DNA of 64,000 nucleotides from NCBI GenBank assembly GCA_016700155.1, contig CP065001.1, positions 3,162,001 through 3,226,000 of the forward strand, read 5' to 3'. A program made the position numbers and the translations under genes. How positions within the stretch are numbered: the stretch's first letter is position 1; each line of letters starts with the position of its first letter. Positions 52,946 through 63,600 of the stretch are shown in pieces. The stretch is from Ignavibacteriales bacterium. GTDB lineage: Bacteria; Bacteroidota; Ignavibacteria; Ignavibacteriales; Ignavibacteriaceae. Under the pieces are notes generated by a model that did no database searches, had not been told where the DNA came from, and worked only from the letters and a program-made list of their open reading frames with translations.

Positions 52946-55900
52946 TTACTTGAGGAGTATCATTTTTTTAGTTTGAACAAAATCTCCCGCAGTCATCTGG
53001 TATATGTAAGTTCCGGAACTGAGTTGTTGTCCGAAATTGTTCACACCATCCCAGTGAATTGAATAATTTCCTGCTTCAACCTGACCCGCAAACAAAAGTT
53101 TAACTTCTTGTCCGAGTATATCGTAAATCTTAACTACAACTTCACCGGCTGTTGGTACTCCGAATTTAATTGTGGTTGTTGGGTTGAAAGGATTTGGATA
53201 ATTTTGATCTAACATATAGTTCTCTGGTACTTCGACAGCTGAGACTATCAATTTACCAATCAAAGCATTTTGAATTACTATTGATTCGTCAGCTTTGAGT
53301 ACAGAATTAATTAATCTTCCTGTTTCATCCTGAATTTTTAAATCTGCTTTTTCCAGTTTAATAGTTACAGGATATTGAATTCCACTCATGTCAATCTTCT
53401 GTTCACCGATGCTGAAATCTTCAGCCAAACGCTGACTGACATATCTTATATCAAAGCAACCTGCCGGTGGAGGTGGAGGAAGCAGATAATGATTCAAGTC
53501 AATATTTACCTTATCAGTTGATGCCTTACTGTTAACAACATAAAGAGTAAATTGTTTTCCTGAAGCATCTGTAAATATTAATTTTCCCCAGTCAGCTTTA
53601 TTATCTTGATTTGTTGACACTACCGGTTTATCTAATGCGGTTGGTATATTTATTACACCACTTCCATTCAGCAATACCCAGTATGCGTAGCCAGGTTCAA
53701 TGTTGGCAGGATTGGAGTATGATCCGTTCCAACCATAGACGGTGTTTGGTACGATTAGTCCCGGAGGTGTGGTTGTTAAATTAACAACAGGCACACTTTG
53801 ATCATAACCACCTATTAAATTCCAACCTGTATTAACTACAATTGGATTATGCGTTACTAATTGTATTCCGCCGGCCGGCCACTCTTCACCGGTATTATAA
53901 GTTACAGCACCTGAATGCAGCATCCAGTAACCTTCACTGGGTGTTGTAGTTGTAACAGATGAATAAGAACCAGTCCATTTGTAAACATCGGCTAATGGAT
54001 TTCTGAATTGCCACCAGGTATTTACATTCTGATCAACAGGATGTAAACCAGGAGCAGAAACCATATTCCATCCATCCATAACTGAAACTGAAAGCTGGAA
54101 GGTACTTGAAGATCCGGTCTCACCAATGACAAAATAGCTAAGACCTGTTATATCATCTGATGTAATTGTTCCACCGGTTGGTTCTGCACTGCTTATTAAA
54201 TCATAAGCCCCGGTCAAAGTTGATGATTTTCCAATACCCATTGTAGTTGTTAATCCATCTTCGGTCAGTCTTACTTTTGTCGAAACAAATTCGGTTAAGC
54301 CCGTAAGGATTTGGGCTGACCAATAACGGTTTGTATTTAATGATGTCAAACCGGTGCCTGGTGTACCTCCAGCATTTTCATCAGATACTTCAGATGAAAC
54401 AACAACTGATCCGGATGCATTTGTGACTGCATCAACCAGTGCCAGAGGTTTATAACTTCCTTTTCCAATCGGGAAATTATAAACTGAACCGGTTGCCAAC
54501 GATTGAGGTAATGTCAATGCCAGCGGACCATTAACATAAGCTGTTCCACTTCCTCCACTTATTGAAGAAGTTGATGTACCTGAAACAGTTAACATATTAA
54601 CAGCAGAAGTATTCAGTTTTCCATCTGTTAGATTTAATGTACTGCAGGATGTTGCATTACTTAAAGTAACACCATTACTATTATTAATAATCAATGAACT
54701 GACACTTAAGGGTAAACGTATGCCGGTGATTTGTCCTTCAGCGCCATTGAAACCATAATTAGCTTCTGAACTTAATGTTACAACGCCTGTGGTTTTTAGT
54801 GTGCTATCAAGACCACCACCGTTACCACATAACAGCGTACCGTTAGCACTAACTGTAAATGCACCGCTGCCCGCAAATACACTCGTTCCAACATCTAAAG
54901 TTGCATCAGTATCAACTTCAACGGGGCAACCGCCGCCACCGAAAGTTACAGACGATAGTGTCATCTGCTGTACAGTGGTTCCGGTAAATACAAATCGTGC
55001 ACCAGTGGCGTTTGAATTCTGAGTCGTAAGATTTGAAAAAGAAATATTACCATTGTGCATTAGCCACCTGGTTGTACCTGTACCAGCCTGTGAACCGCGA
55101 GCTATTGAGAAATTCCCGTTTACTGCGGAAATATTTCCATAATGATTAATAACTATTGTCGTGTTACCGTTACCTGTACCTTGTGTAGAAAAATTACCGC
55201 TTAAGTGATTTACATTACCCAATATTGTTAGTGTTGCGCTTGAATCTACAGATGGTCCACACAACTGCCATCTTCCTGTATTGGTATTTACAATTGTAAT
55301 GTCTCCGCTTACAGTATTATTATTAAATCCCATATTCAGATTGGCAGTGAGTGCTGGGGTATCAAATATTAGGTTAAAATAATCCTGATTTCGGTTTGCA
55401 GGTGCAGTATTGGTTGACCCTGTGATTTTCGCAGTTGAACCATTTCCCCAGACAGAGATTGGAATAGCGCCTGCATTCTGTTCATGCTCATAAACTCCGG
55501 TACTTCCGAATTGCAGAACCCCGTTTGCGTTAACTGTATGTGGTCCCGGTGAAGCATTTGCTGTACCAGTGGATTTTAACAATCCATTAACCAACATATC
55601 AATATCATCAGGTCCATCAGCAATTGTGAATACTATGGGAGAACCATTTACTACTATTGTAGCACCTTCATCAACAATTACCTGATCAACAGTTACGGTA
55701 TCGGTGACAGTAACAGTATGTGTTGGTCTGATATGAATATATTTGCCTGCAAGTGTTGGTGTTACTTCGGCATCCTCCCAAATAACACTATCAACTGATG
55801 TTTCCCAGGTTGGCAATGCATTCCAGTCACCATTTGTTTTGGTTCTAAAATAAACATCCGGATTACCCGCAGCTATTATCGTCTGCAATCCACCGTTAAA

Positions 55901-57280
55901 TGCCGTACCTGATTTATTTCCAGAAGAAAATGTCAAGTCGTCCGTAATTATTGCATCAACACTAATATTATTTCCAACAGCAGCAGTCTCAAGCACATCT
56001 GCGGTAATCCATAGATATACTGTTTCGTTAGCGTTAATGTCCTGGGTTAATGAGGTGAATGAAAGATTACTTGTTCCTCCTAACCCGGCAGTGATATCTG
56101 CACCTATTTGAGTTGCGGCTGAAATATTATCTTCTGTATTAAACCACAACTGCAGCCTGGCAATATCTGCGGAAGTGTAGGTGCCTTGTGTTGTAAAGTT
56201 CACCTGATTTAATTGTGTACCTGCTACTGTTACAGCCAGGTTGAACTTATAAATAGGAATTTTTAAAGACCCTGTTGTGATATCGCCAGGTGGGACTGCA
56301 GGATTATCCGATGATAACACAATACCGGCAACACCAGCTAAAGTGCTGAACATCTCCTGGTTTCCATAGCTTGTACCAAATGTGTTAGTTGCATAAGCAC
56401 GCACATAATAAGTTATTCCTGAAGCCAAACCTGTAATAGAACTGACGAATGTACCGGTACCGCTGCCATCTTCAGTTTTACTGTCCGCAATTGTGGGATT
56501 CTCAACCGTACTCCAGCAAACACCTCGTAATGTTACAGGTGCTGTTCCCTGATCAGTAACATTGCCGCCGCTTGTTGCGGTTGTTTGAGTTATATCAGTT
56601 ACTGCGGTTGTAGTTAAAGTTGGCGGGGTTCCAGAAACAGAAAGTGTAACTGCCAAAGAAGCTAACCTTATTGTTGTGCCGGAACCATATTGTACAAAGT
56701 CAGTACCGGAACTGGTGCTTATTGTGGAGGTTAAAGCATTATAATAAATCCTTCGGTAAATTCTCATTGACTTAGCACCGGCAGGAATAGTTGGATTAAG
56801 TACAATCCATGAACTAGTTGCATTCGGAAATGGAACAGCAGATGCTCCAATTACACTTGTCTCACTAAAAGGATATTGATCAGAAAATACAACACCTGCA
56901 TCTCCGGGATTAGTATTATTATTTGTACTTCCTGTGAAAGCAATTTCTGTAATTGTTGAACTTGAGCTATTAGCTGTTAGTTGCATCTCAATAAAAGCAG
57001 CGGTTGCATTTATCTGGTATCCATTAATATTGGAAGTACCGCAAACTGTTGCAGTAAAAAGTGCACCCCCTGACATAGTGTAAATTATCTCCCTGGCTGA
57101 ACCGGGATTAAAAGTTGTTTGTGTTGTAGTCCACGGAAGTGGATAAGTACCTGAAACATAATCGTAGCCCATAAAAGAATCCTGGGCTTTCACAGTTTGA
57201 GCTGATACAAAAAGAAAGACGATCACCACGAACGCAAGAGAATAAAAACCCTTAAGAACAAAATGTGCTAATCGGTTCAT
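52946..57280 (-). CDS. very large surface protein, T9SS sorting domain, no recognised catalytic domain
   Basis: A 1444-aa exported protein. Order: signal peptide ending VKAQD; a beta domain to about 220; a Fn3-like repeat with RGVCWSTVENPTI; a region of about 130 residues with FTTQGTYTSADIARLQLWFN; the DWNALPTWETSVD motif; a long strand-rich region like that in the 45021 protein; the doubled GWN module also found in the pectate lyase; and the sorting domain (NYPNPFNPTTTIKFGVP ... TKKMILLK). GGAG precedes the ATG. The shared domains point to recombination among neighbouring genes. Pectin binding or an architectural role is inferred only. Confidence 0.82.
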   Translation of the reverse strand: MNRLAHFVLKGFYSLAFVVIVFLFVSAQTVKAQDSFMGYDYVSGTYPLPWTTTQTTFNPGSAREIIYTMSGGALFTATVCGTSNINGYQINATAAFIEMQLTANSSSSTITEIAFTGSTNNNTNPGDAGVVFSDQYPFSETSVIGASAVPFPNATSSWIVLNPTIPAGAKSMRIYRRIYYNALTSTISTSSGTDFVQYGSGTTIRLASLAVTLSVSGTPPTLTTTAVTDITQTTATSGGNVTDQGTAPVTLRGVCWSTVENPTIADSKTEDGSGTGTFVSSITGLASGITYYVRAYATNTFGTSYGNQEMFSTLAGVAGIVLSSDNPAVPPGDITTGSLKIPIYKFNLAVTVAGTQLNQVNFTTQGTYTSADIARLQLWFNTEDNISAATQIGADITAGLGGTSNLSFTSLTQDINANETVYLWITADVLETAAVGNNISVDAIITDDLTFSSGNKSGTAFNGGLQTIIAAGNPDVYFRTKTNGDWNALPTWETSVDSVIWEDAEVTPTLAGKYIHIRPTHTVTVTDTVTVDQVIVDEGATIVVNGSPIVFTIADGPDDIDMLVNGLLKSTGTANASPGPHTVNANGVLQFGSTGVYEHEQNAGAIPISVWGNGSTAKITGSTNTAPANRNQDYFNLIFDTPALTANLNMGFNNNTVSGDITIVNTNTGRWQLCGPSVDSSATLTILGNVNHLSGNFSTQGTGNGNTTIVINHYGNISAVNGNFSIARGSQAGTGTTRWLMHNGNISFSNLTTQNSNATGARFVFTGTTVQQMTLSSVTFGGGGCPVEVDTDATLDVGTSVFAGSGAFTVSANGTLLCGNGGGLDSTLKTTGVVTLSSEANYGFNGAEGQITGIRLPLSVSSLIINNSNGVTLSNATSCSTLNLTDGKLNTSAVNMLTVSGTSTSSISGGSGTAYVNGPLALTLPQSLATGSVYNFPIGKGSYKPLALVDAVTNASGSVVVSSEVSDENAGGTPGTGLTSLNTNRYWSAQILTGLTEFVSTKVRLTEDGLTTTMGIGKSSTLTGAYDLISSAEPTGGTITSDDITGLSYFVIGETGSSSTFQLSVSVMDGWNMVSAPGLHPVDQNVNTWWQFRNPLADVYKWTGSYSSVTTTTPSEGYWMLHSGAVTYNTGEEWPAGGIQLVTHNPIVVNTGWNLIGGYDQSVPVVNLTTTPPGLIVPNTVYGWNGSYSNPANIEPGYAYWVLLNGSGVINIPTALDKPVVSTNQDNKADWGKLIFTDASGKQFTLYVVNSKASTDKVNIDLNHYLLPPPPPAGCFDIRYVSQRLAEDFSIGEQKIDMSGIQYPVTIKLEKADLKIQDETGRLINSVLKADESIVIQNALIGKLIVSAVEVPENYMLDQNYPNPFNPTTTIKFGVPTAGEVVVKIYDILGQEVKLLFAGQVEAGNYSIHWDGVNNFGQQLSSGTYIYQMTAGDFVQTKKMILLK
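54650..55740 (-). repeat. shared surface-protein segment, copy 2
   Basis: The counterpart of 46090-47170. The two share identical runs such as LLKSTGTAN and PGPHTVNANGVLQFG in the same order. Boundaries are approximate. Confidence 0.75.
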
Positions 57281-57444
57281 AACTACTCCAGAATTTGAGT
57301 TGAAGAGAACAGTATCAGAGTTAATTTGAAAAAATGTTGGATTGAAAAACTGCAGCCGGTAATAGAATTGGAAATATTAAACTTAATTTATTAACGACTA
57401 TCTCAGTAGAGTTTACTGGATGACAAAAAATTGAGATTTATTAA

Positions 57445-58458
57445 TTAGAACGAGAAAGAAACCGAGAGCCTGTTAACACTATTAAAAACTTCAAAGCTGG
57501 AATATGAATAACTAACCGACACATCATATCCGCTTAATGAAGTGTGAAGTCCAATACCGCCCGACCACGAAGCCAAATCCCTGTTTGTCTGATAACCTCC
57601 ACGTAATGAAACCATGTTCATGTAAGTATATTCTATGCCTATGTTAACTCTTTCAGAATAATTATTCTGATGAAGAAAATCAGTAGCGAGTATGATACTG
57701 TTTTCAGGAGCTATTTCAGGACTAATAACCTTCATAACATTAATTGCCGCACCGAGTGAAAATAGCAATGGAAGTTGTTCTTCAATTTCTTCCCGCTTTA
57801 TGTTTGTAGCAAAATTTCTGATTGACATGCCAAATACAAAATCATTGAATTGAGTTTGGTATTTAACACCCGCATCAAACGCAATTTTGGATGCATTATT
57901 TTTTTGAACACCGGATGTATAAAGATTTTCACCAAGGTTCTGGCCGGTTAATTTTATGGTACCCCCTAAAGAAAAGGCATTCGAAATACTTTTAGCATAG
58001 GATAATCCTAATGAATAAGCACTTACATTAGAAACAACACCATTGTCAATATATCCTAATGAATTATTTGTTTGGTCTTCACTGAGGAGACTGGTTCCAT
58101 TTATTGTTCCATAATCAACCACGAGAAGATGAAATCCGAATACTCCAAGGTTGCCTGAATTCCAAGATGCAGAGCCGCTTAAATAATTGATGTCAGCAAT
58201 CCATCCGGTGTAGTTTAAGCTTATGTCAAATTCATTTTTCATTGATGTAAGCCCTGCCGGATTATAAAAAATACTTTCAGACCCTTTACCAATTACTGTA
58301 AATGCATCGCCCAATGATGCTGCCCTTGAACTTGTGCCAACTAAAAGAAAATTCATTGTGCTTTGGGCAGTCTTTTTTAAATCAACTTGTGAATAACTTT
58401 TTTGTGGTATAATAAAAAGCAGGATCACCAACAGTGATAGATTTTTGATTAATTTCAT
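57445..58458 (-). CDS. PorV/PorQ-family outer-membrane protein of the pectin locus
   Basis: A 337-aa barrel. After the signal peptide (LLVILLFIIPQKSYSQ) it has GTSSRAASLGDAFTVIGKGSE followed by SIFYNPAGLTS, the N-terminal hatch region of this family, and strands to a C-terminal phenylalanine (SVSFSF). The ATG at 58458 lies just after the stop of the upstream gene, with GTGAGG overlapping that stop. It is the third member of a receptor / secreted protein / PorV-like trio, which suggests a role in uptake or in surface display of the locus products. Confidence 0.82.
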   Translation of the reverse strand: MKLIKNLSLLVILLFIIPQKSYSQVDLKKTAQSTMNFLLVGTSSRAASLGDAFTVIGKGSESIFYNPAGLTSMKNEFDISLNYTGWIADINYLSGSASWNSGNLGVFGFHLLVVDYGTINGTSLLSEDQTNNSLGYIDNGVVSNVSAYSLGLSYAKSISNAFSLGGTIKLTGQNLGENLYTSGVQKNNASKIAFDAGVKYQTQFNDFVFGMSIRNFATNIKREEIEEQLPLLFSLGAAINVMKVISPEIAPENSIILATDFLHQNNYSERVNIGIEYTYMNMVSLRGGYQTNRDLASWSGGIGLHTSLSGYDVSVSYSYSSFEVFNSVNRLSVSFSF

Positions 58459-58462
58459 AGCC

Positions 58463-60628
58463 TCACCGTACAACAATAAATTTTTGGTAGTTTGTTTCAC
58501 CATTGGGTTTTCTAAATACGGCTATATACACCCCACTGCTAATTACCTGCTGACTATCGGTAATCATATCCCACGGAGCTAAACCTTCTGATGAGGGTGA
58601 ATCGTGTTCTATTGTTTTAATCAGATCGCCATTTTCGGTATAGATTTTTATTGTTACCGTACCCGGTAAATTGTAAAAGTTTATTCTCCTTCTTTCAACA
58701 TCCACATAATATTTTACAAGTGGATCATTAATATTATAAGGGTTCGGGACAATCCTGATCTTGGACATATCATCAGAATAATATTTGGGAGGGTTTACAG
58801 ATGTTACATTGGTTACCCATAAACGGCTGCTGTACATAAGTTTCCCCCTTGTAGTAGGATCAGCATAGATATCATGTTCATCTATCCTTACTTTTGATTG
58901 GATATAATAATAGTAAGGTACACCCGAGAGAACCATTGTATCCAAAAATGTATGTTCAGCGGCAATATCTTCAGGACCAGAAGAATAAACTTCATCGTAA
59001 AAAACTGTATCCTGGTAAGTAAGTTTTCTGAAAATTGAGTAACCTGCAAAGTTTGGCAATGTTTCTGCACCGGGATTTCTCCAGTACAGGACAACGCCAT
59101 CCAATTCACCTGAACCATTAACTCTAAATACATCAGGAGGAGGAGGGGCTTGAGGTATCTGGTAATTATTTTCATAATTCCACTTGGCTCTATATGCAGT
59201 TAACATTACTGAATCAATCCCCGTGCTAATCCACCTGTTTTTTATTTTATCTAATTCAGTAGCGTCTGAAGGAAAAACAAAGTTTGAAGGGAACCAACCG
59301 GTTTGCGGGTTCGGCATGTTCGGTGGATCAGTAAGAGTTCCTTCCAGCCACTTCTCTCCAATTTCCTGAGACTTTATAATTCCAATACCTGCAACACCCA
59401 CTGCATAAACAATTCTAATTTTATGATTAGGCGGAAACTGATATGGACCAAAACTACTGAAGTTTTTTGAATTAACTGAACTAAGGGTGCCGCCTGTAAA
59501 ATTTGAAAAATTGGCAGTCCCGAGTTCATCATTATTTATCATATGAAAAGTTCCGGGAAAACTCCCTGGCATTATGTTCCTGCTTGAAAAACCTCCGCGC
59601 ATTGCCCAATAGTTTTTACTTCCATAAGGATCCTCACCGGTTGCAGGGTTTGGAATTCTTGTTTCTGTACCTATATACGTAACTCTTGGCTGTAAAAAAT
59701 CATCTACATCATCAGCTACATTAATAAACGGTGTTTCGGAAGCATGTATTATTGAGTAAAAAATAAAATTAGTATTTAATAATCTCCCGTTTTGACTTAC
59801 CACAGGAGCTCCCATATTGTCGCCCCCAGCCTGTGGGTCATCTGCGGAATAAAAATAGAAAACTCTTAAAGAATCTCCCGGTCTTGCACCGTAATAATGC
59901 TGCCACACATATCCATAATTAGGACGTTCACTTGATGGCGGTGAAGGATTTGATCCGTTGCTGTAAAAATTGTTGGTGTTGCCCATATTCATTGAGAAAT
60001 AAAAATTACGCAATGTATCCTGAAAAAGTGAACCATCATTTTTATCAACACCAACATTTGTAAGTTCAACCTCAACGATTAAGTAATTGTCATTATAGGT
60101 CTGACTCCATCCCAATATCTTTCTTTTAACTTCAACGCCAAGTACATTTTTGTAAGTAGCTTCTACAATCTGATCATAAGTTCCACCAGAAAATTTTGAT
60201 GGGTCGTATGTTGCAAAATCTTGTATTGTAATTGGTGCTCTGTTTACTTCGTGTTGAGTATATCTGTTCCTGATATAGCTGGTTATCGGAACAACTACTT
60301 TTCCATTTATCATATAATCATTGGTTGGCCCGAATACTGCCGCGTTGAACAGTGAATCATCAGGAGCTCTCCAGCCGGTACAACCTAGTCTAAAACCAGA
60401 GCCTAGATGACTTTCAGAACCCTGACCTCTGTACTGAACTATATCATAATCACTAGGAAAAAAACCTGCTCTGAAGTCAAAGTTTGCTCTTTCTCCGTTC
60501 GCTGCAATTCCGCCCCAGATTCTAGTAATTTTTGTAACTGCATTTTCAAGTTCAGGTTGAGGATAGATTTGTAAAGGAATGATAACTATCAGCACCATTA
60601 TTGCAGTAATAAAATTTTTTTTATTCAT
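58463..60628 (-). CDS. secreted protein of unknown function with FlgD-like C-terminal domain
   Basis: A 721-aa protein with a signal peptide (ITAIMVLIVIIPLQIYPQ) and AGAGGAA before the ATG. The body has many aromatic and glycine residues and reads as beta-rich (for example NFDFRAGFFPSDYDIVQYRG near 50 and FYFSMNMGNTNNFY near 208). A Fn3-like part lies near residue 500 (GVVLYWRNPGAE). The end (IRIVPNPYN ... VTIKIYTENGDLIKTIEH ... SSGVYIAVFR) resembles the FlgD-like Ig domain, related to T9SS sorting domains. I do not recognise the main domain. It lies directly after the receptor gene. Confidence 0.7.
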   Translation of the reverse strand: MNKKNFITAIMVLIVIIPLQIYPQPELENAVTKITRIWGGIAANGERANFDFRAGFFPSDYDIVQYRGQGSESHLGSGFRLGCTGWRAPDDSLFNAAVFGPTNDYMINGKVVVPITSYIRNRYTQHEVNRAPITIQDFATYDPSKFSGGTYDQIVEATYKNVLGVEVKRKILGWSQTYNDNYLIVEVELTNVGVDKNDGSLFQDTLRNFYFSMNMGNTNNFYSNGSNPSPPSSERPNYGYVWQHYYGARPGDSLRVFYFYSADDPQAGGDNMGAPVVSQNGRLLNTNFIFYSIIHASETPFINVADDVDDFLQPRVTYIGTETRIPNPATGEDPYGSKNYWAMRGGFSSRNIMPGSFPGTFHMINNDELGTANFSNFTGGTLSSVNSKNFSSFGPYQFPPNHKIRIVYAVGVAGIGIIKSQEIGEKWLEGTLTDPPNMPNPQTGWFPSNFVFPSDATELDKIKNRWISTGIDSVMLTAYRAKWNYENNYQIPQAPPPPDVFRVNGSGELDGVVLYWRNPGAETLPNFAGYSIFRKLTYQDTVFYDEVYSSGPEDIAAEHTFLDTMVLSGVPYYYYIQSKVRIDEHDIYADPTTRGKLMYSSRLWVTNVTSVNPPKYYSDDMSKIRIVPNPYNINDPLVKYYVDVERRRINFYNLPGTVTIKIYTENGDLIKTIEHDSPSSEGLAPWDMITDSQQVISSGVYIAVFRKPNGETNYQKFIVVR

Positions 60629-60646
60629 GAATTATTCCTCTGAATT

Positions 60647-63600
60647 CTAAAAGTCTATCCGCAATCCGAACCAAATATCTCGTGGTTGACCAAAGAGAAA
60701 ATATGATAAATCCGGATCGTTGATGTGTGGTTTTTCATCAGATCGTAAATCACCGACTTTGTCATCACCGGGAATATAATAACCGGGGTTCTGAGCTCTC
60801 AGGTTATCAAATTCAGGCGAATCATACATTGGTAACCGAAGTGATGCAAGATAATTTTTTGTGTCAGCCCACTCAATAAAATTACCTGTGTCAACACTAT
60901 TACGCCTAAAAGCATAGCCTCTATTGAGTAAACTTACTTTCATGTTCAGTACGTTATTTATATCCAAAAAGAATGTAGTGTTTAATCCCAGGAAGCTAAA
61001 AGTTTTTGCAACCCTAAAATCAAGCATAAAGTAGTCAGGCCATTGCAGATTATTACTTATAAAATCTTTATCAAGGGGGTTAAAGGTAAAGTATTCTCCA
61101 GCTTTCCATTCAAAGAATAATGTAGCTCTCCAGTTTGAAGTAATATGATTCAACCATTCACTTGAAAATAATTCGTCCGGTGATTTTAGCGTCACGTTAG
61201 TATTTAATATAGGTCTTGGTAAAAATTTTTGCTGGTTGTTTGAGTAAAGAGCTGTTCTTTCATCATCAAATGAATTCTTATAAATTGCCGATATACCGGA
61301 CAGCCCTTCCTTTTCTCTCATGTAATTAAAATTTATCCAACCGGTTATCCAGCTATAATCATTTTTTGTGAAAGTTAATTCAAGACCCTGTATATCTTTG
61401 TATTCATTGTTATCCCATCGATCATAAATAAGAGCCCCATCTGTATTTCTCTGATAACTAACTTCTCCATGTTGTCCTGAAACATCCTTATAATAACCGG
61501 ATAATTTGAGTATCACGTTCTCGAACATTTTATACTCCACACCCAATTCATATTGAATGGTTTTTGGAGGTTCCAGGTTAGGATTAGACATCTCGTATAT
61601 TCCGTTTTTATCATACCTGTAAGTGAAAAGGAACATTGAAGCATAAGGCGGGTTTGATCTGAAATGCCCATAGTTAAAATAAAATTTTGATTCTGCAGTT
61701 ACAGGAAATGATAGCCCCAACCTTGGACTAATTACTAAATGATTTTTAACCGGTTCCAGAAATCCTGGATTCTGTCTGTCATATTCTTCCCACTTCTCCC
61801 AAATTATTGATCTTCCAGAAGCGAGAATAGCATAGAACGAATCGGCAGCTTCTCCTGGTCCGGGGGGTGCACCACCAAATGCAGATGTAAAGGCATCAGA
61901 AAAATTATCACCTGTGGGCCATTTGCCTCCCCCTCCGTAATAATAGTCTAACCTGGTTCCGATATTTGCAATAATACCTTCATAGCTAATTTGATCTTGA
62001 ATATAAAATCCTGTTTGACTTGGAAATCTATGGTAATTGAATTCATAAGAGTTGTACGGTCCTGTTCTGTTCCACTTTAACCACATCTTATGATCAAGAT
62101 CAATATAATTATATTCGATTCCTGATTTTAAATAGTTATGATCCCCCAGTTGACTAACAATATCAAACTTAAGTCCAACCTGCTGAATATGTACATTAGT
62201 ATATAAATCACCTTCTTTACTTCTAAAGCGCTTGTTAACACCGGGCAGTGCATCATAGCCAGGATATAAATATGAAATCGTATCATTTCCGGTAATTAAT
62301 GTTAGCCTGTTATTATTCGAAAACTGAAGTTTCCCATATGGCATTTCTGAAACAGGGAAAGGTCCGAAGTGTGTCAGTACCGTGTTATCTCTGTTATCTC
62401 CCGTTGGTGAATGATCTTTAATGGAGGAATAATTCAATTTAAATTCCCAGAATGTTTTTTCATTCAGCATATGGTTGATATTTATTGCGCCCATCTTAGT
62501 TGTCTGATCAAGCAAAGGAAAGATTGGAACATCAAACCAATAATTTGTTCCACCATCCAGACTTGATATTCCTGAAATATCTTTTGTATTATCAATCCGC
62601 ATAAAACCGCCTTCGCGTCCTGCGTCTGGAACATCCCCAAAGGCTGGTTTTAAAGGACTTAGTCCAAGTTGTCTTTTAACTAAGCCATCAAGTCTTACTG
62701 TAAGAGTTTTTAAGGGATTAGTTTTTAGCGTTGCTCTGGTTACATAATTCTGCTGACTTTTTTTTGCGAAGGGAAATACATAATAATCTTCTCTTGTTAA
62801 ATGAGATAGATAAAAAGTTGCATCTCCAAATTCACTACTCAAAAAAGGAAGAGGGCCGCCAAAACCCAGATCTACATTATAGTCTATTCCTTCTTCACCT
62901 CTCACATGTTCCTCAAACAACCGCTTATGCTCTTCGGATACTTCATAACCTAAAGCGGATAGTGCTTCATAATCAGGAATTGCCATATGCATCCATGCAG
63001 CCAGCAGGTAATAGTCTAAAGGCGTTGCTTGTTGATTAAGCGGACGCCCTTGATTAAAAATATCTGCTTGCTGTATCCAGCCATCAAAATTGTCATATTG
63101 CTGTCTAAGGTAGTCATTATCAGCCCAGGCTGTCTGTGTCCCGACAAAAGCAACAGTAGGATCCAGGAATGGTCTTAATGCAGGTCCATAGGGATCAGAA
63201 AGTTTTGGTCCAAACCTTTTTAGATGTTCAATATTTCTTTGGATAGATATTGTTCCGTGGTATTTATTTTTATTTCCGGTTTTTGTTGTTACGTTAAGTA
63301 AGCCAGATCGGAAGTTCCCATATTCAGCATTAAATCCGCCGGATAGGACTGAAACCTGGTCAATGGAACTTAGAGGAACAGATGTCTCTGCATTTCCAAC
63401 GGCTGCATTATTATATGACATACCATCAATAAATGAACCTGTCTGGTCTGCCGAACCACCTCTTATTTCAAGGAAACCTCTTTCGCTTGAAACACCCGGC
63501 TGTCTTTCAAGAAATGAATTTATATCTCTGATACCTGCAGAGTTAATTATCTGATCATTGGTAACGACAAGTTGTGTGTTAGAAACTTCATTATGCAGTT

